Source: Burkholderiales bacterium (GTDB lineage: Bacteria; Pseudomonadota; Gammaproteobacteria; Burkholderiales; Burkholderiaceae_C). From it: a DNA stretch of 64,000 nt. The translations under genes and the position numbers were made by a program. The DNA lies in contig JANXYH010000102.1 in NCBI GenBank assembly GCA_025350145.1, positions 18,681 through 82,680 on the forward strand. Direction: 5' to 3'. Numbering within the stretch: the first letter of the stretch is position 1; every line of letters begins with the position of its first letter. The notes under the pieces were generated by a model, which did no database searches, had not been told where the DNA came from, and was given only the letters and a program-made list of their open reading frames with translations. Shown one piece after another: positions 8,476-16,244 of this stretch.

Positions 8476-10427
8476 GCCATCGCCGCCACGATCCGCTGCG
8501 GCGTCAGCGGCAGGTCGCGGACGCGGATGCCGAGCGCGTCGAACAGGGCATTGGCGATCGCCGCAGCGGTCGGGCCCATCGAGGCCTCGCCGGCACCGAG
8601 CGAGGGCTCGTTCGATGGCATCAGCAGCACCTCGACCGCCGGCACCTCGCTGAAACGCAGGATCGGGTAATCGGCCCAGCCCTCGTGGCTGCGGGCAGCG
8701 GCTTCGAGCAGTGTCCAACTGGTGGCCTGGATCGCTCCGCCCTCGATCTGGTTGACGACGCCGTCGGGGTTCACCGCCAGGCCGACATCGACCGCGATCG
8801 TCAGCCGCCGTACCCGCAGGCGCTCGCCGGCATGGACCTCGGCCACCACCGCGCACCAGGCGCCGCTGCCCTTGTAGCGGGCGACCGCGATGCCCTGGCC
8901 CACGCCTTCAGCGGCGGCGCTGGCCCGGCCGCCGTGGTAGCCGGCGCGGGCCGCCGCCGCGTCCAGCACCGCCAGCGCGCGCGGGTCATGCTGCAAGTGG
9001 GCGCGGCGCAGCGCCAACGGGTTCAGGCCGCCGGCATGGGCGATCTCGTCGATGAAGCTCTCGGCGGCAAAGGTGTTGGCGAAGGCGCCCAGCGAGCGCA
9101 GCGCCGAACTGCGGCGGGTGCCCACGACCGAATGGGCATGGACCTGCCACTGCGCGAAGTCGTAGCCCGGCAGGGCGTTGCGCGCCGCTCCGCCACCCTG
9201 GGCCAGGCCGACATCGATGGACGCCGGCACCGCGTGCGCACGCGAGGCCAGTTGCCAGGCGCCGAGCAGCGCCGGGCTGGGGCTGCGGCCGGGCCGGCGG
9301 CTGTGGCCGGCGCTCCAGAGATCGTGCTGCCAGCCGTGAATGCGGCCGTCGCCACCCAGCCTGGCCTGGAGCTCGATCCGCATCGTCGGGCCGAACGGCC
9401 CATGGCTCAGCTCGTCGCTGCGCCGCCAGACCAGGCGCACGGTTTGGCCGGGCACGGTGCGGGCGGCCCAGGCGGCATCGAAAGCGGCATCGTCGGCGCC
9501 GTTGTGGCCGTAGCAGCCGGCGCCGCGGACATGGCTGACGCGCAGCGCCTGGGGCGCCAGGTCGAACGCCAGGCCCAGGTCGCGCCGCAGGTTGAAGATG
9601 CCCTGGCTGTGCGACCAGACGCGCAGGCTGGACAGGTCGGCGCTCCAGCAGGCCAGGGCGCAGGATGGCGCCAGACTGGCGTGGGCGATCCAGGGCTTGG
9701 TGTAGCGGGCGGTGACTTGGCGTCCGTCGGTGAGGGCGTTGTCGCTGTGACCGCCCTGCGCTGGGGCGGCGCCGCCGCTGATGTGGGTGGTCGTGCTCGG
9801 CAGTTGCGGCAGGTCGTCGGCCTCGTCGGCCAGGCAGTCGGGCAGGCTCCAGCGCAGCGAGGCGGCCAGCCGCGCAAGCGCCGCGTCCGCCAGCGCACTG
9901 CCGCTGGCGACCAGGCCGAACAGGTTGCCGTCGCGGTGCAGTTGCAGCAGGCCGGGGCTGGCGCGGGCGGCGGCTTCGTCCCAGGCCGCCACCGTGGCGC
10001 CGATCAGCGGCGGGTGCAGCACCCGGCCATGGACCGTGCCGGGCGGCAGCAGGTCGTGGATGAAGTGCGCCTGGCCGGCGAACAGGCCGGGCAGTTCGGG
10101 GCGCGCCACCGATTCGCCGAGCCGCGCCGCGGGCAGGGCCGGATCACGTTTCAGCCTGGCCAGGCTGGCGGCGTCCAGCGCCGCGCAGGCCTGGCGCAGC
10201 GCCTGGCCGGCCTCCTGCACCGACAGGCTGCCCGAGGTCACGCCCTGGTCGGGGCTCCAGTCGGTATCGACCGCCAGCATTTGCACCTGCGCCAGCGCCA
10301 CGCCCAGGGCCTCGGCCACGATCTGCGCCAGCGCGGTGTGCAGGCCCTGGCCAAGCTCGACCTTGCCGGTGCGCACCCGCAGCCGACCCTCGGCGTCGAC
10401 CTCCACCGCCGCCATCGCCTGGCTCAT
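8472..10427 (-). CDS. Xanthine dehydrogenase-family molybdopterin-binding subunit
   Basis: Catalytic molybdenum-cofactor subunit of a heterodimeric hydroxylase of the xanthine oxidase family, 651 residues. It begins directly with the segment TGKVELGQGLHTALAQIVAE, typical of the nicotinate/isoquinoline-oxidoreductase type, and lacks an FAD domain. Near the C-terminus LGAGEASMGPTAAAIANAL contains the glutamate expected to act as base in hydroxylation of an N-heterocycle or aldehyde. SALRSLGAFANTFAAESFIDE is the substrate-domain signature. The ATG at 10427 overlaps the [2Fe-2S] gene stop (ATGA). The substrate is unknown; related pairs hydroxylate nicotinate or isoquinoline and often need a cytochrome subunit, which is not present here. 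Confidence 0.9.
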   Translation of the reverse strand: MSQAMAAVEVDAEGRLRVRTGKVELGQGLHTALAQIVAEALGVALAQVQMLAVDTDWSPDQGVTSGSLSVQEAGQALRQACAALDAASLARLKRDPALPAARLGESVARPELPGLFAGQAHFIHDLLPPGTVHGRVLHPPLIGATVAAWDEAAARASPGLLQLHRDGNLFGLVASGSALADAALARLAASLRWSLPDCLADEADDLPQLPSTTTHISGGAAPAQGGHSDNALTDGRQVTARYTKPWIAHASLAPSCALACWSADLSSLRVWSHSQGIFNLRRDLGLAFDLAPQALRVSHVRGAGCYGHNGADDAAFDAAWAARTVPGQTVRLVWRRSDELSHGPFGPTMRIELQARLGGDGRIHGWQHDLWSAGHSRRPGRSPSPALLGAWQLASRAHAVPASIDVGLAQGGGAARNALPGYDFAQWQVHAHSVVGTRRSSALRSLGAFANTFAAESFIDEIAHAGGLNPLALRRAHLQHDPRALAVLDAAAARAGYHGGRASAAAEGVGQGIAVARYKGSGAWCAVVAEVHAGERLRVRRLTIAVDVGLAVNPDGVVNQIEGGAIQATSWTLLEAAARSHEGWADYPILRFSEVPAVEVLLMPSNEPSLGAGEASMGPTAAAIANALFDALGIRVRDLPLTPQRIVAAMA

Positions 10428-10885
10428 GCCGTGGCCCTGTGCGCGGCCGCCCGCAGCACCGCGCGGACGATGAGGTTGTGCGCGCCGCAGCGGCAGAGGT
10501 GGCCGTCCAGCGCCTGGCGCACGCGGGCCTCGTCGGGGTCGGGCTCGGCCGCCAGCAGGGCGGCGGCGGCCACCAGCATGCCGCTGCTGCAATAGCCGCA
10601 CTGCGCTGCCTGCTCGTCAACGAAGGCCTGGCGCAGCCGCGCCGGCAGGCCCTCGACGGTGGTGATGGCCTTGCCCTGAACCGCCCACAGCGGCGTGTCG
10701 CAGGCCGCCACGCTCCTGCCGTCGACCAGCACATGGCAGGCGCCGCAGGCGTTGGCGCCGCAGCCCTCGCGGCTGCCGACCAGGCGCAGCCCGTCGCGCA
10801 GCAGGTCAAGCAAACGGGTGTTCGCGGGCGGGTCGCCGAGCGCCGCCAGCGCGTGGACGCTGCCGTTGATGTTCAGCGTGCTCAT
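10424..10885 (-). CDS. [2Fe-2S] subunit of molybdenum hydroxylase
   Basis: A 153-residue iron-sulfur subunit that carries electrons from the molybdenum centre. The N-terminal plant-ferredoxin-type cluster is ligated by C42, C47, C50 and C62 (GCGANACGACHV ... AAC). The C-terminal cluster is ligated by C96, C99, C131 and C133 (QCGYCSSGM, CRCGAH). All eight cysteines are present. It starts four bases inside the upstream Bug receptor gene (ATGA) and ends overlapping the large subunit, so all three should be co-translated. No FAD subunit gene is in the locus, as in the nicotinate/isoquinoline class of these enzymes. Confidence 0.93.
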   Translation of the reverse strand: MSTLNINGSVHALAALGDPPANTRLLDLLRDGLRLVGSREGCGANACGACHVLVDGRSVAACDTPLWAVQGKAITTVEGLPARLRQAFVDEQAAQCGYCSSGMLVAAAALLAAEPDPDEARVRQALDGHLCRCGAHNLIVRAVLRAAAHRATA

Positions 10886-11937
10886 TCGACCTTGGCGCCC
10901 GAGATTTTGACGATCTGGGCCCATTTGGCGATGTCGGCGCTGATGTAGCGGCCGAACTCGTCCACCCCCATCGTCAGTGGCGCACTGCCCTGGGCCGCCC
11001 AGGCGCGGCGCACCTCGGGGTTGGCGGTGATCCTGGACAGCTCGGCGTTGAGTTTGTTCACCACCGCAGCCGGCGTGCCCTTGGGCGCCATCAGGCCGAG
11101 CCAGATCGTCGCCTCGTAGCCCGGCACGCCCGCCTCGGCCATGGTCGGCACCTCGGGCAGGGTGGCCGAGCGCGACTTGCCGGTGGTCGCCAGCGCCACC
11201 ACCTTGCCCGAGCGGATGTGCTCGCTCATCGTCGGGATGGCGTCGAACATCATCTCCAATTGCCCGCCCAGCACGTCGGTGCGCGCGCCCGAACTGCCCT
11301 TGTATGGGATGTGGACGATTGAAATCCCGGCCATGGCCTTGAACAGCTCGCCGGCCATGTGGTACGGCGTGCCCGGCCCGCTGGAGGCGTAGGACAGGCT
11401 GCCGGGCTTGCGCTTGGCCGCCTGGATCAGCCCGGCGACGTTGCTGAACGGCAGGCCGGTCTTGGTCACCAGCACCAGGTCGGAGGCGTTGATGGGCGCC
11501 ACCGCAACGAAATCGCGCAGCAGCGCGAACGGCTTGTTCGGGATCAGCGACTCGTTGACGGTGTGGGTGTTCGACATCAACAGCAGCGTGTAGCCGTCGG
11601 CCGGGCTCTTGGCGACCGCGTCGGTGCCGATCACCGAGCCTCCGCCGGGCCGGTTCTCGACCACGAAGCTCTGGCCCATGGCCTCGTGCAGCCGCTGGGC
11701 GATGAACCGGCCAAACACATCGGCCGATCCGCCCGGGGCGAACGGCACGATGATGCGCACCGGCTTGCTGGGGTAGTCCTGCGCACGCGCCGGATTCGCC
11801 AGCAGCGCTGCGGCGGCCAGCGCCACCAAGCCGGCCTGGGCCACGTGCCGCCAGCACCCGGCCAGCACCGTGACGACGCGCAGCGCGACCGTGGTTGAAC
11901 CGCTTTGGTTTGAATTGGTTGGGTTTGGCGCGGGCAT
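10882..11937 (-). CDS. Bug-family tripartite tricarboxylate transporter receptor
   Basis: Second intact Bug/TctC-type periplasmic receptor, 351 residues. The chosen ATG at 11937 gives an N-region followed by a long hydrophobic signal segment (VAQAGLVALAAAALLANP) and cleavage near ARAQ. Mature landmarks are VRIIVPFAPGGSADVFGR, RPGGGSVIGTDAVAKSPADG and VHIPYKGSSGART. It is the first gene of the molybdenum hydroxylase operon, overlapping the [2Fe-2S] gene by four bases. This suggests that the ligand it binds is the hydroxylase substrate or its precursor. Longer in-frame readings upstream run into the GntR gene region and are unlikely. Confidence 0.92.
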   Translation of the reverse strand: MPAPNPTNSNQSGSTTVALRVVTVLAGCWRHVAQAGLVALAAAALLANPARAQDYPSKPVRIIVPFAPGGSADVFGRFIAQRLHEAMGQSFVVENRPGGGSVIGTDAVAKSPADGYTLLLMSNTHTVNESLIPNKPFALLRDFVAVAPINASDLVLVTKTGLPFSNVAGLIQAAKRKPGSLSYASSGPGTPYHMAGELFKAMAGISIVHIPYKGSSGARTDVLGGQLEMMFDAIPTMSEHIRSGKVVALATTGKSRSATLPEVPTMAEAGVPGYEATIWLGLMAPKGTPAAVVNKLNAELSRITANPEVRRAWAAQGSAPLTMGVDEFGRYISADIAKWAQIVKISGAKVE

Positions 11938-12025
11938 CGCTTCACTGTAGCCAGTGGCCTGGGGTGGGTCAATGTGGATCACACTTAGGCAGCGGCGCAG
12001 CCGCCCGCAACCGGCATCAACTGCA

Positions 12026-12706
12026 TCAACTTCCCAGCAGGTGGATCCGCACCTGCACCAGGTGGGCCAGGCACAGCGCACGCGCCCGCGCCGCGTCGCG
12101 GTCCTTGACGGCGGCGACGATCTCGCGGTGCTGCTGCTGGTATTGCAGGCGCCGCTCGGGCGTGAGGCTGCGGCGCTTGAGCGCGCCCCATTCGTTGTGT
12201 GCCCGTGCCGCGTTCAGCAGGCGCAGGATGCCGGCAATGAAGACGTTGTGCGCCGCGTCGGCCAGGGCCTGGTGCAGGGCGCTGTCCCAGTGCTCGAAGT
12301 CTGGCAGCGTCGCGGCGGCCTCGGCGCGGTCGTTGCACTCGTCCATGCGGGCGAAGTCGGCGCTGCCGGCATTGCCCACCACCAGGTCGATCAAGGCCGG
12401 CTCCAGCACCATCCGCGCGGCCATCAGTTCGGCCGGGCTGGCGGTCTGCACCGCGTCCAGGTCGGCGCCCGGCGACAGCAGGGCCAGAGCGGATTGGGCC
12501 TGCGGGCTGACATAGGTGCCGCTGCCGACGGTCTGCGTGATCAGGCCCTGGCGCTTGAAGTCTTGCAGCACCCGCCGCACGGTCGAGCGCGACAGGCCGA
12601 ATTCAAGGCCCAGCGCCCGCTCGGTCGGGATGCGGTGGCCGGCGCGCCACTGGCGGCTGCGCAGGTTTTCGACAATCGCTTCTCGCAACACCGCGCTGGC
12701 GTCCAT
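12026..12706 (-). CDS. GntR-family transcriptional regulator with FCD domain
   Basis: A 226-residue FadR-subfamily regulator. The N-terminal winged helix is seen in the stretch around RIPTERALGLEFGLSRSTVR and its recognition helix, ending in GLITQTVGSGTYV. The all-helical FCD effector domain keeps the expected metal-ligand pattern: D and H in WDSALHQALADAAHN and two H in QHREIVAAVKDRDAARARALCLAHL. Such regulators usually respond to carboxylates. It stands between the molybdenum hydroxylase operon and the divergent thioesterase/FAA hydrolase genes, so it is the natural candidate to bind the repeated palindromes at 12784 and 13267. Confidence 0.92.
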   Translation of the reverse strand: MDASAVLREAIVENLRSRQWRAGHRIPTERALGLEFGLSRSTVRRVLQDFKRQGLITQTVGSGTYVSPQAQSALALLSPGADLDAVQTASPAELMAARMVLEPALIDLVVGNAGSADFARMDECNDRAEAAATLPDFEHWDSALHQALADAAHNVFIAGILRLLNAARAHNEWGALKRRSLTPERRLQYQQQHREIVAAVKDRDAARARALCLAHLVQVRIHLLGS

Positions 12707-12783
12707 GGCTGAGCCTTGGCTGGTGGTTGGGCCCCGGCTGGCGGCTTGCTGCCGGCCTGCGCAAAACTGAAGTTCGCACCGGC

Positions 12784-12820
12784 GACCAAAATGGGCTCAA
12801 ATGGTAGCATTTGGTCAAAT
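12784..12820. promoter_or_regulatory. Candidate operator, copy 1 (palindromic)
   Basis: Contains CAAATG (12798-12803), GTAG, CATTTG (12808-12813), a perfect 6-bp inverted repeat with a 4-base spacer. It is nested inside a second perfect inverted repeat, GACCAAA (12784-12790) and TTTGGTC (12810-12816). It lies just upstream of the thioesterase start and within the gap to the divergent GntR gene. A near-identical copy precedes the FAA hydrolase. The likely binder is the adjacent GntR protein; this is inferred. Confidence 0.6.
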
Positions 12821-12836
12821 TTTCCCGGTCCGCCGC

Positions 12837-13250
12837 ATGCCGAACACCGCCGAAATCGCTGCCTTCCTGGCGCAGATCTTTCCCCAGGCCAAGTACCGCA
12901 TCGAGGCCGTCGGCGGGCGCGGCGCGACCATCCGCCACCCGATCGGCGAGGCCGAGTTGCGCCCGGGCGGCACGGTCGCCGGGCCGGTGCTGATGGCTGT
13001 GGCGGACGTGGCCTTGTATGTGGCGCTGCTGGGCGAGATCGGCATCGTGCCGCTGGCGGTGACCACCCAGTTGAGCATCAACTTCATGCGCAAACCCTCG
13101 GGCAGCGCCGATGTACTGGGCGTGTGCCGGCTGCTCAAGCTGGGCCGCACGCTGGCGGTGGGCGAGGTGACGCTGTACTCCGACGGCGACCCCGAGCCGG
13201 TCGCCCATGCGGTGGGCACCTACGCCATTCCGCGCCGGCCACCGGCCTGA
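12837..13250 (+). CDS. PaaI-like hot-dog thioesterase
   Basis: A 137-residue single hot-dog-fold protein of the PaaI/acyl-CoA thioesterase type. The helix-turn signature LRPGGTVAGPVLMAVADVA contains the conserved G and D positions of the active-site helix, followed by LAVTTQLSINFMRKP, the typical central strand. It would hydrolyse an acyl-CoA intermediate in the cytoplasm. The ATG at 12837 is chosen over an in-frame ATG at 12801 because the latter lies inside the palindromic operator. The FAA hydrolase follows 85 bp downstream with its own operator copy. Confidence 0.85.
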   Translation: MPNTAEIAAFLAQIFPQAKYRIEAVGGRGATIRHPIGEAELRPGGTVAGPVLMAVADVALYVALLGEIGIVPLAVTTQLSINFMRKPSGSADVLGVCRLLKLGRTLAVGEVTLYSDGDPEPVAHAVGTYAIPRRPPA

Positions 13251-13266
13251 GCCCGGGCCAGGGGCC

Positions 13267-13303
13267 GGCCAAAATGGGCCTAAATGGTAGGATTTGGTTC
13301 GAA
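13267..13303. promoter_or_regulatory. Candidate operator, copy 2
   Basis: Copy of the motif at 12784-12820, about 483 bp further on. The core is TAAATG (13281-13286), GTAG, GATTTG (13291-13296), with outer GCCAAA and TTTGGT arms at the same spacing. The flanking block CCAAAATGGGC is identical in both copies. It ends about 32 bp before the FAA hydrolase start codon. The repetition before two separate genes, in otherwise dissimilar sequence, argues for a regulatory site and not chance. Confidence 0.6.
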
Positions 13304-13335
13304 ATCGCCCCACAACCCCGCCAGAAAGCCGCAAC

Positions 13336-14232
13336 ATGCGCATCGCCGCCTTCCAACACCAGGGCCAGCGTCAGGTCGGCCGGGTCAGCGCCGATGGCGC
13401 GAACGTCACGCCCTACCTGCCCGGCCAGTTCGACGCCAGCCGCGGTGCGCAGGCGTTGATTGAGCACAGCGTGGCCAGCGGCGCGCTGCCGCAGCCCGGC
13501 GGCCAGAGCCTGGCCTTGTCGCTGGTTCGTCTGCTGGCGCCGCTGCCGCTGCCACGGCGCAACATCTTCTGCGTCGGCCGCAATTACCACGCCCATGCGC
13601 GGGAACTGGCGGCCTCGGTGTTCGTCGGCAACGCGCCCGAGTCCTGGCCGATCATTTTCAGCAAGGTGCCCGAGACCGTGGTCGGCCCGGACGCGGTGGT
13701 GCGCCTGCCCGGCGCGGCCATCTCGGCGCAGATCGACTACGAGGCCGAGCTGACCCTGGTGATCGGCCGGGGCGGGCGCAACATCGCCCGCGCCGATGCC
13801 CTCAGCCATGTCTTTGGTTACACCATCGTCAACGACGTGACCGCGCGCGACGTGCAGATGCGCCACGCCCAGTGGCACCTGGGCAAGAGCTTCGACAGCT
13901 TCTGCCCGATGGGGCCGTGGATCGTCACCGCCGACGCCCTGGACGGCGCCGACACCCGGGTGCGCTGCTGGGTGACGCCGGCCGGCGGCGCCGAGGAGTT
14001 GCGCCAGGACGCCCAGACCCGCGACCTGATCTTTGACATCCCGGCCATCATCGAGGCCTGCTCGCGCGGCATCACCCTGTACCCGGGCGACATCATCGCC
14101 ACCGGCACCGCCGCCGGGGTCGGCATGGGCATGAGCCCGCCGCGCTGGTTGGGCCACGGTGACCGGGTGCGCATCGCCATCGACGGTCTGGGCGAGTTGA
14201 GCAACCGCTTCGAGCTTGAGGACGCGGCGTGA
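13336..14232 (+). CDS. Fumarylacetoacetate hydrolase-family protein
   Basis: A 298-residue FAH-superfamily enzyme; members hydrolyse, decarboxylate or isomerise beta-diketo acids and oxo-dicarboxylates using a divalent metal. Signatures are IFCVGRNYHAHARE, the metal-binding acidic stretch IDYEAELTLVIGRGGRN, GYTIVNDVTARDVQ and KSFDSFCPMGPWIV, and near the end CSRGITLYPGDIIATGTAAGVG. The ATG at 13336 is the first after the operator-like motif. The stop overlaps the GTG start of the following Bug gene (GTGA). The substrate is presumably a downstream intermediate of the pathway served by this locus. Confidence 0.9.
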   Translation: MRIAAFQHQGQRQVGRVSADGANVTPYLPGQFDASRGAQALIEHSVASGALPQPGGQSLALSLVRLLAPLPLPRRNIFCVGRNYHAHARELAASVFVGNAPESWPIIFSKVPETVVGPDAVVRLPGAAISAQIDYEAELTLVIGRGGRNIARADALSHVFGYTIVNDVTARDVQMRHAQWHLGKSFDSFCPMGPWIVTADALDGADTRVRCWVTPAGGAEELRQDAQTRDLIFDIPAIIEACSRGITLYPGDIIATGTAAGVGMGMSPPRWLGHGDRVRIAIDGLGELSNRFELEDAA

Positions 14233-14304
14233 GCGCGCCGCGCCCGGCCCGCCTCGGCCTGGTCACCTGGGCGGCGCTGGCGCTGGGCCTGGGCCCGCTG
14301 GGCG

Positions 14305-14370
<66 letters not shown>

Positions 14371-14899
14371 CGGCAACCACAAGCTGGCCGGACAAGGCCA
14401 TCACCCTGATCGTGCCCTTTCCGCCCGGCGGCGTGGCCGACACCGTGGCGCGGCCGGTGGCCGAGGCGTTCAGCCGCGAGCTCAGGCAGACCGTGATCGG
14501 CGACAACCGGGTCGGGGCCGGCGGCGCGGCCGGCATAGGTCCGGCCGCGCGGGCGCCGGCCGACGGCTACACCCTGCTGCTGAGCCTGTCGTCGATCAGC
14601 ATCCTGCCCGAGGCCGACGCGATCCTGGCGCGCAAGCCGGCCTATGCGCTCAAGCAGTTCGTCCCCATCGCCCGTTTCACCGCCGATCCGACCGTGCTGG
14701 TGGTGCGCGCCGACGCCCCCTGGGCGAATGCCGCCGCCCTCATCGCCGACGCCCGCCAGCACCCGGCCAGGTACAACTACGGCAGCTCGGGCAACTACGG
14801 CACGATGCATGTGCCGATGGAGATGCTCAAGGCCAAGGCCGGCTTTCGCATGGTCCACATCCCCTACACCGGGGCCGGCCCGGCGGTGCTGGCGCTGAT

Positions 14900-14987
14900 G
14901 AGCGCCCCCAGGCGGCGGCAAAGGCCCGCCGCCGCCCCCCGAGGGGCATGAGTCAACTCGGGAGCGGCCCTTCGTTGACTCAGAGCG
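14900..14987. mobile_element. 78-bp palindromic insertion flanked by 5-bp direct repeats
   Basis: The inserted segment is 14905-14982, flanked by GAGCG at 14900-14904 and 14983-14987, consistent with a target-site duplication. It holds two hairpins: GGCGGCGGC (14911-14919) with GCCGCCGCC (14928-14936), and TGAGTCAAC (14949-14957) with GTTGACTCA (14974-14982), both perfect 9-bp stems. It has no coding capacity, so it resembles a REP/MITE-like unit moved by an enzyme encoded elsewhere. I saw no other copy in this window. Confidence 0.75.
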
Positions 14988-15505
14988 GGCAGGTCGACGC
15001 CGTCGCCAGTGGCCCGGCCAGCGTGCTGCAGTTCATCCAGTCCGGCAAGCTGCGGGCGCTGGCGCATTGGGGCGACAGGCCGCTGCAGGCGCTGCCCGAC
15101 GTGCCCAGCCTGGCCCAGCTCGGCTACCCGGTCCAGTTCGCCCAGTGGGCGGCACTGTTTGTCCCGGCCGCCACGCCCCTGCCGATCATTGCCCGGTTGC
15201 GCGCGGCCGCCGCGAAGGCCGCCAGCGACGCCCAAGTCGTCGCCACCGTGGTCCGCGCCGGCAGCCCCATCGAGTACCTGGACGCGCCCGAATTCCAGGC
15301 CTACTGGGACGCCGACGCCAAGCGCATGACCGAGGTCGTGCGGCTGATCGGCAAGGTCGAGTAGCGCGGCGGCGGGCCGGGGCGGAAGTCCCAGGCTGGC
15401 ACTGCGGCATGGGCCTGCTCCGACAGTCGGCTCGACCACCCGGACGCCTGCTGCAGCGCTGCCATGACCGGGCGACACAGGATCGAGACAGGATTGGAGC
15501 CGCCC

Positions 15506-15573
15506 ATGGCGGTGACTGAGACCCCACCCAACCCCAAGACCGGCAAGACCGCCAATTGGCGGATGGCGGATGG
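15506..15573 (+). other. Original 5' end of iron-sulfur subunit, displaced by a 7-bp tandem duplication
   Basis: An ATG at 15506 with a well-spaced GGAG (15496-15499) opens a frame reading MAVTETPPNPKTGKTANWRM. It is thrown out of frame by a direct duplication CGGATGG (15560-15566 and 15567-15573). Deleting one copy joins NWRM directly to ALDIERC of the gene below. This is therefore the likely ancestral start of the iron-sulfur subunit; in the present sequence translation must begin at 15570. Confidence 0.65.
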
Positions 15574-16244
15574 CGCTGGACATCGAGCGCTGCATAGACT
15601 GCCATGCCTGCAGCGTGGCCTGCAAGGTCGAGAACAGCGTCCCGCTGGGCCGCTTTCGGACCAAGGTCTACTACCTCGACGAGGGCCAGTTCCCGAAGAT
15701 GAAGCGGCATTTCTTGCCGACGCTGTGCATGCAGTGCGAGGACACGCCCTGCCTCAAGGCCTGCGACCGGATCGCCATCGTCAAGGGCGCCGACGGCATC
15801 GTCCGTATCGATCCCGACCGCTGCGAGCATGTCGGCGCCTGTGAGGCCGCCTGCCCCTATGGCGCGATCGGCTGCGACGACAACGACGTCGCCGACAAGT
15901 GCGACTTCTGCTCGCACCGGCTCGAGGTCGGGATGGAGCCGGCCTGCGTCGAGACCTGCCCCGGCGAGGTGTTCCATTTCGGCGACGCCAATGACGCCGA
16001 CTCGCCCTATGCCCAGTTTGTGGCCAAGCGCGGGCCGGAGCTGAAGGTGCTCAAGCCCGAGGAGAAGACCCGGCCGCGGGTGAGTTACCGCGGCCACCAT
16101 GTGCCGATGGAGGCCAAGGTTCCCAAGGGCCGGGTGCATGACCGGTATTCCTACGAGATCGAGACCTGGTCGCAGCTCAAGAGCCAGTTTCCGCCCGAGC
16201 AGCGGGTGGTGTGGATGAAGCCCGCCGGCCAGGGCAAGGGTTGA
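15570..16244 (+). CDS. Ferredoxin-type electron-transfer subunit of a molybdopterin oxidoreductase (DmsB/PsrB-like)
   Basis: A 224-residue four-cluster iron-sulfur protein that would wire a molybdopterin enzyme to its electron partner. Cluster motifs: C8, C11, C14, C18; C53, C56, C61, C65; C85, C91, C95; and C111, C114, C126, C130. The third motif (CEHVGACEAACP) has valine at position 88 where the CxxCxxCxxxC pattern expects cysteine, so that site may hold a [3Fe-4S] cluster or use another ligand such as C102. The ATG at 15570 is the only in-frame start after the 7-bp duplication and lacks a clear ribosome site. The stop TGA overlaps the next gene's ATG (TGATG). Confidence 0.85.
   Translation: MALDIERCIDCHACSVACKVENSVPLGRFRTKVYYLDEGQFPKMKRHFLPTLCMQCEDTPCLKACDRIAIVKGADGIVRIDPDRCEHVGACEAACPYGAIGCDDNDVADKCDFCSHRLEVGMEPACVETCPGEVFHFGDANDADSPYAQFVAKRGPELKVLKPEEKTRPRVSYRGHHVPMEAKVPKGRVHDRYSYEIETWSQLKSQFPPEQRVVWMKPAGQGKG

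Noticed and set aside
12801..12836. ATG at 12801 as the thioesterase start
   Set aside because: It falls within the palindromic operator motif and the added residues do not match the family; the ATG at 12837 fits better.
14948..15364. Separate gene starting at the ATG inside the palindromic insertion
   Set aside because: Its first 11 codons are insertion sequence and the rest is only the C-terminal half of a Bug receptor without a signal peptide; a broken gene explains it better.
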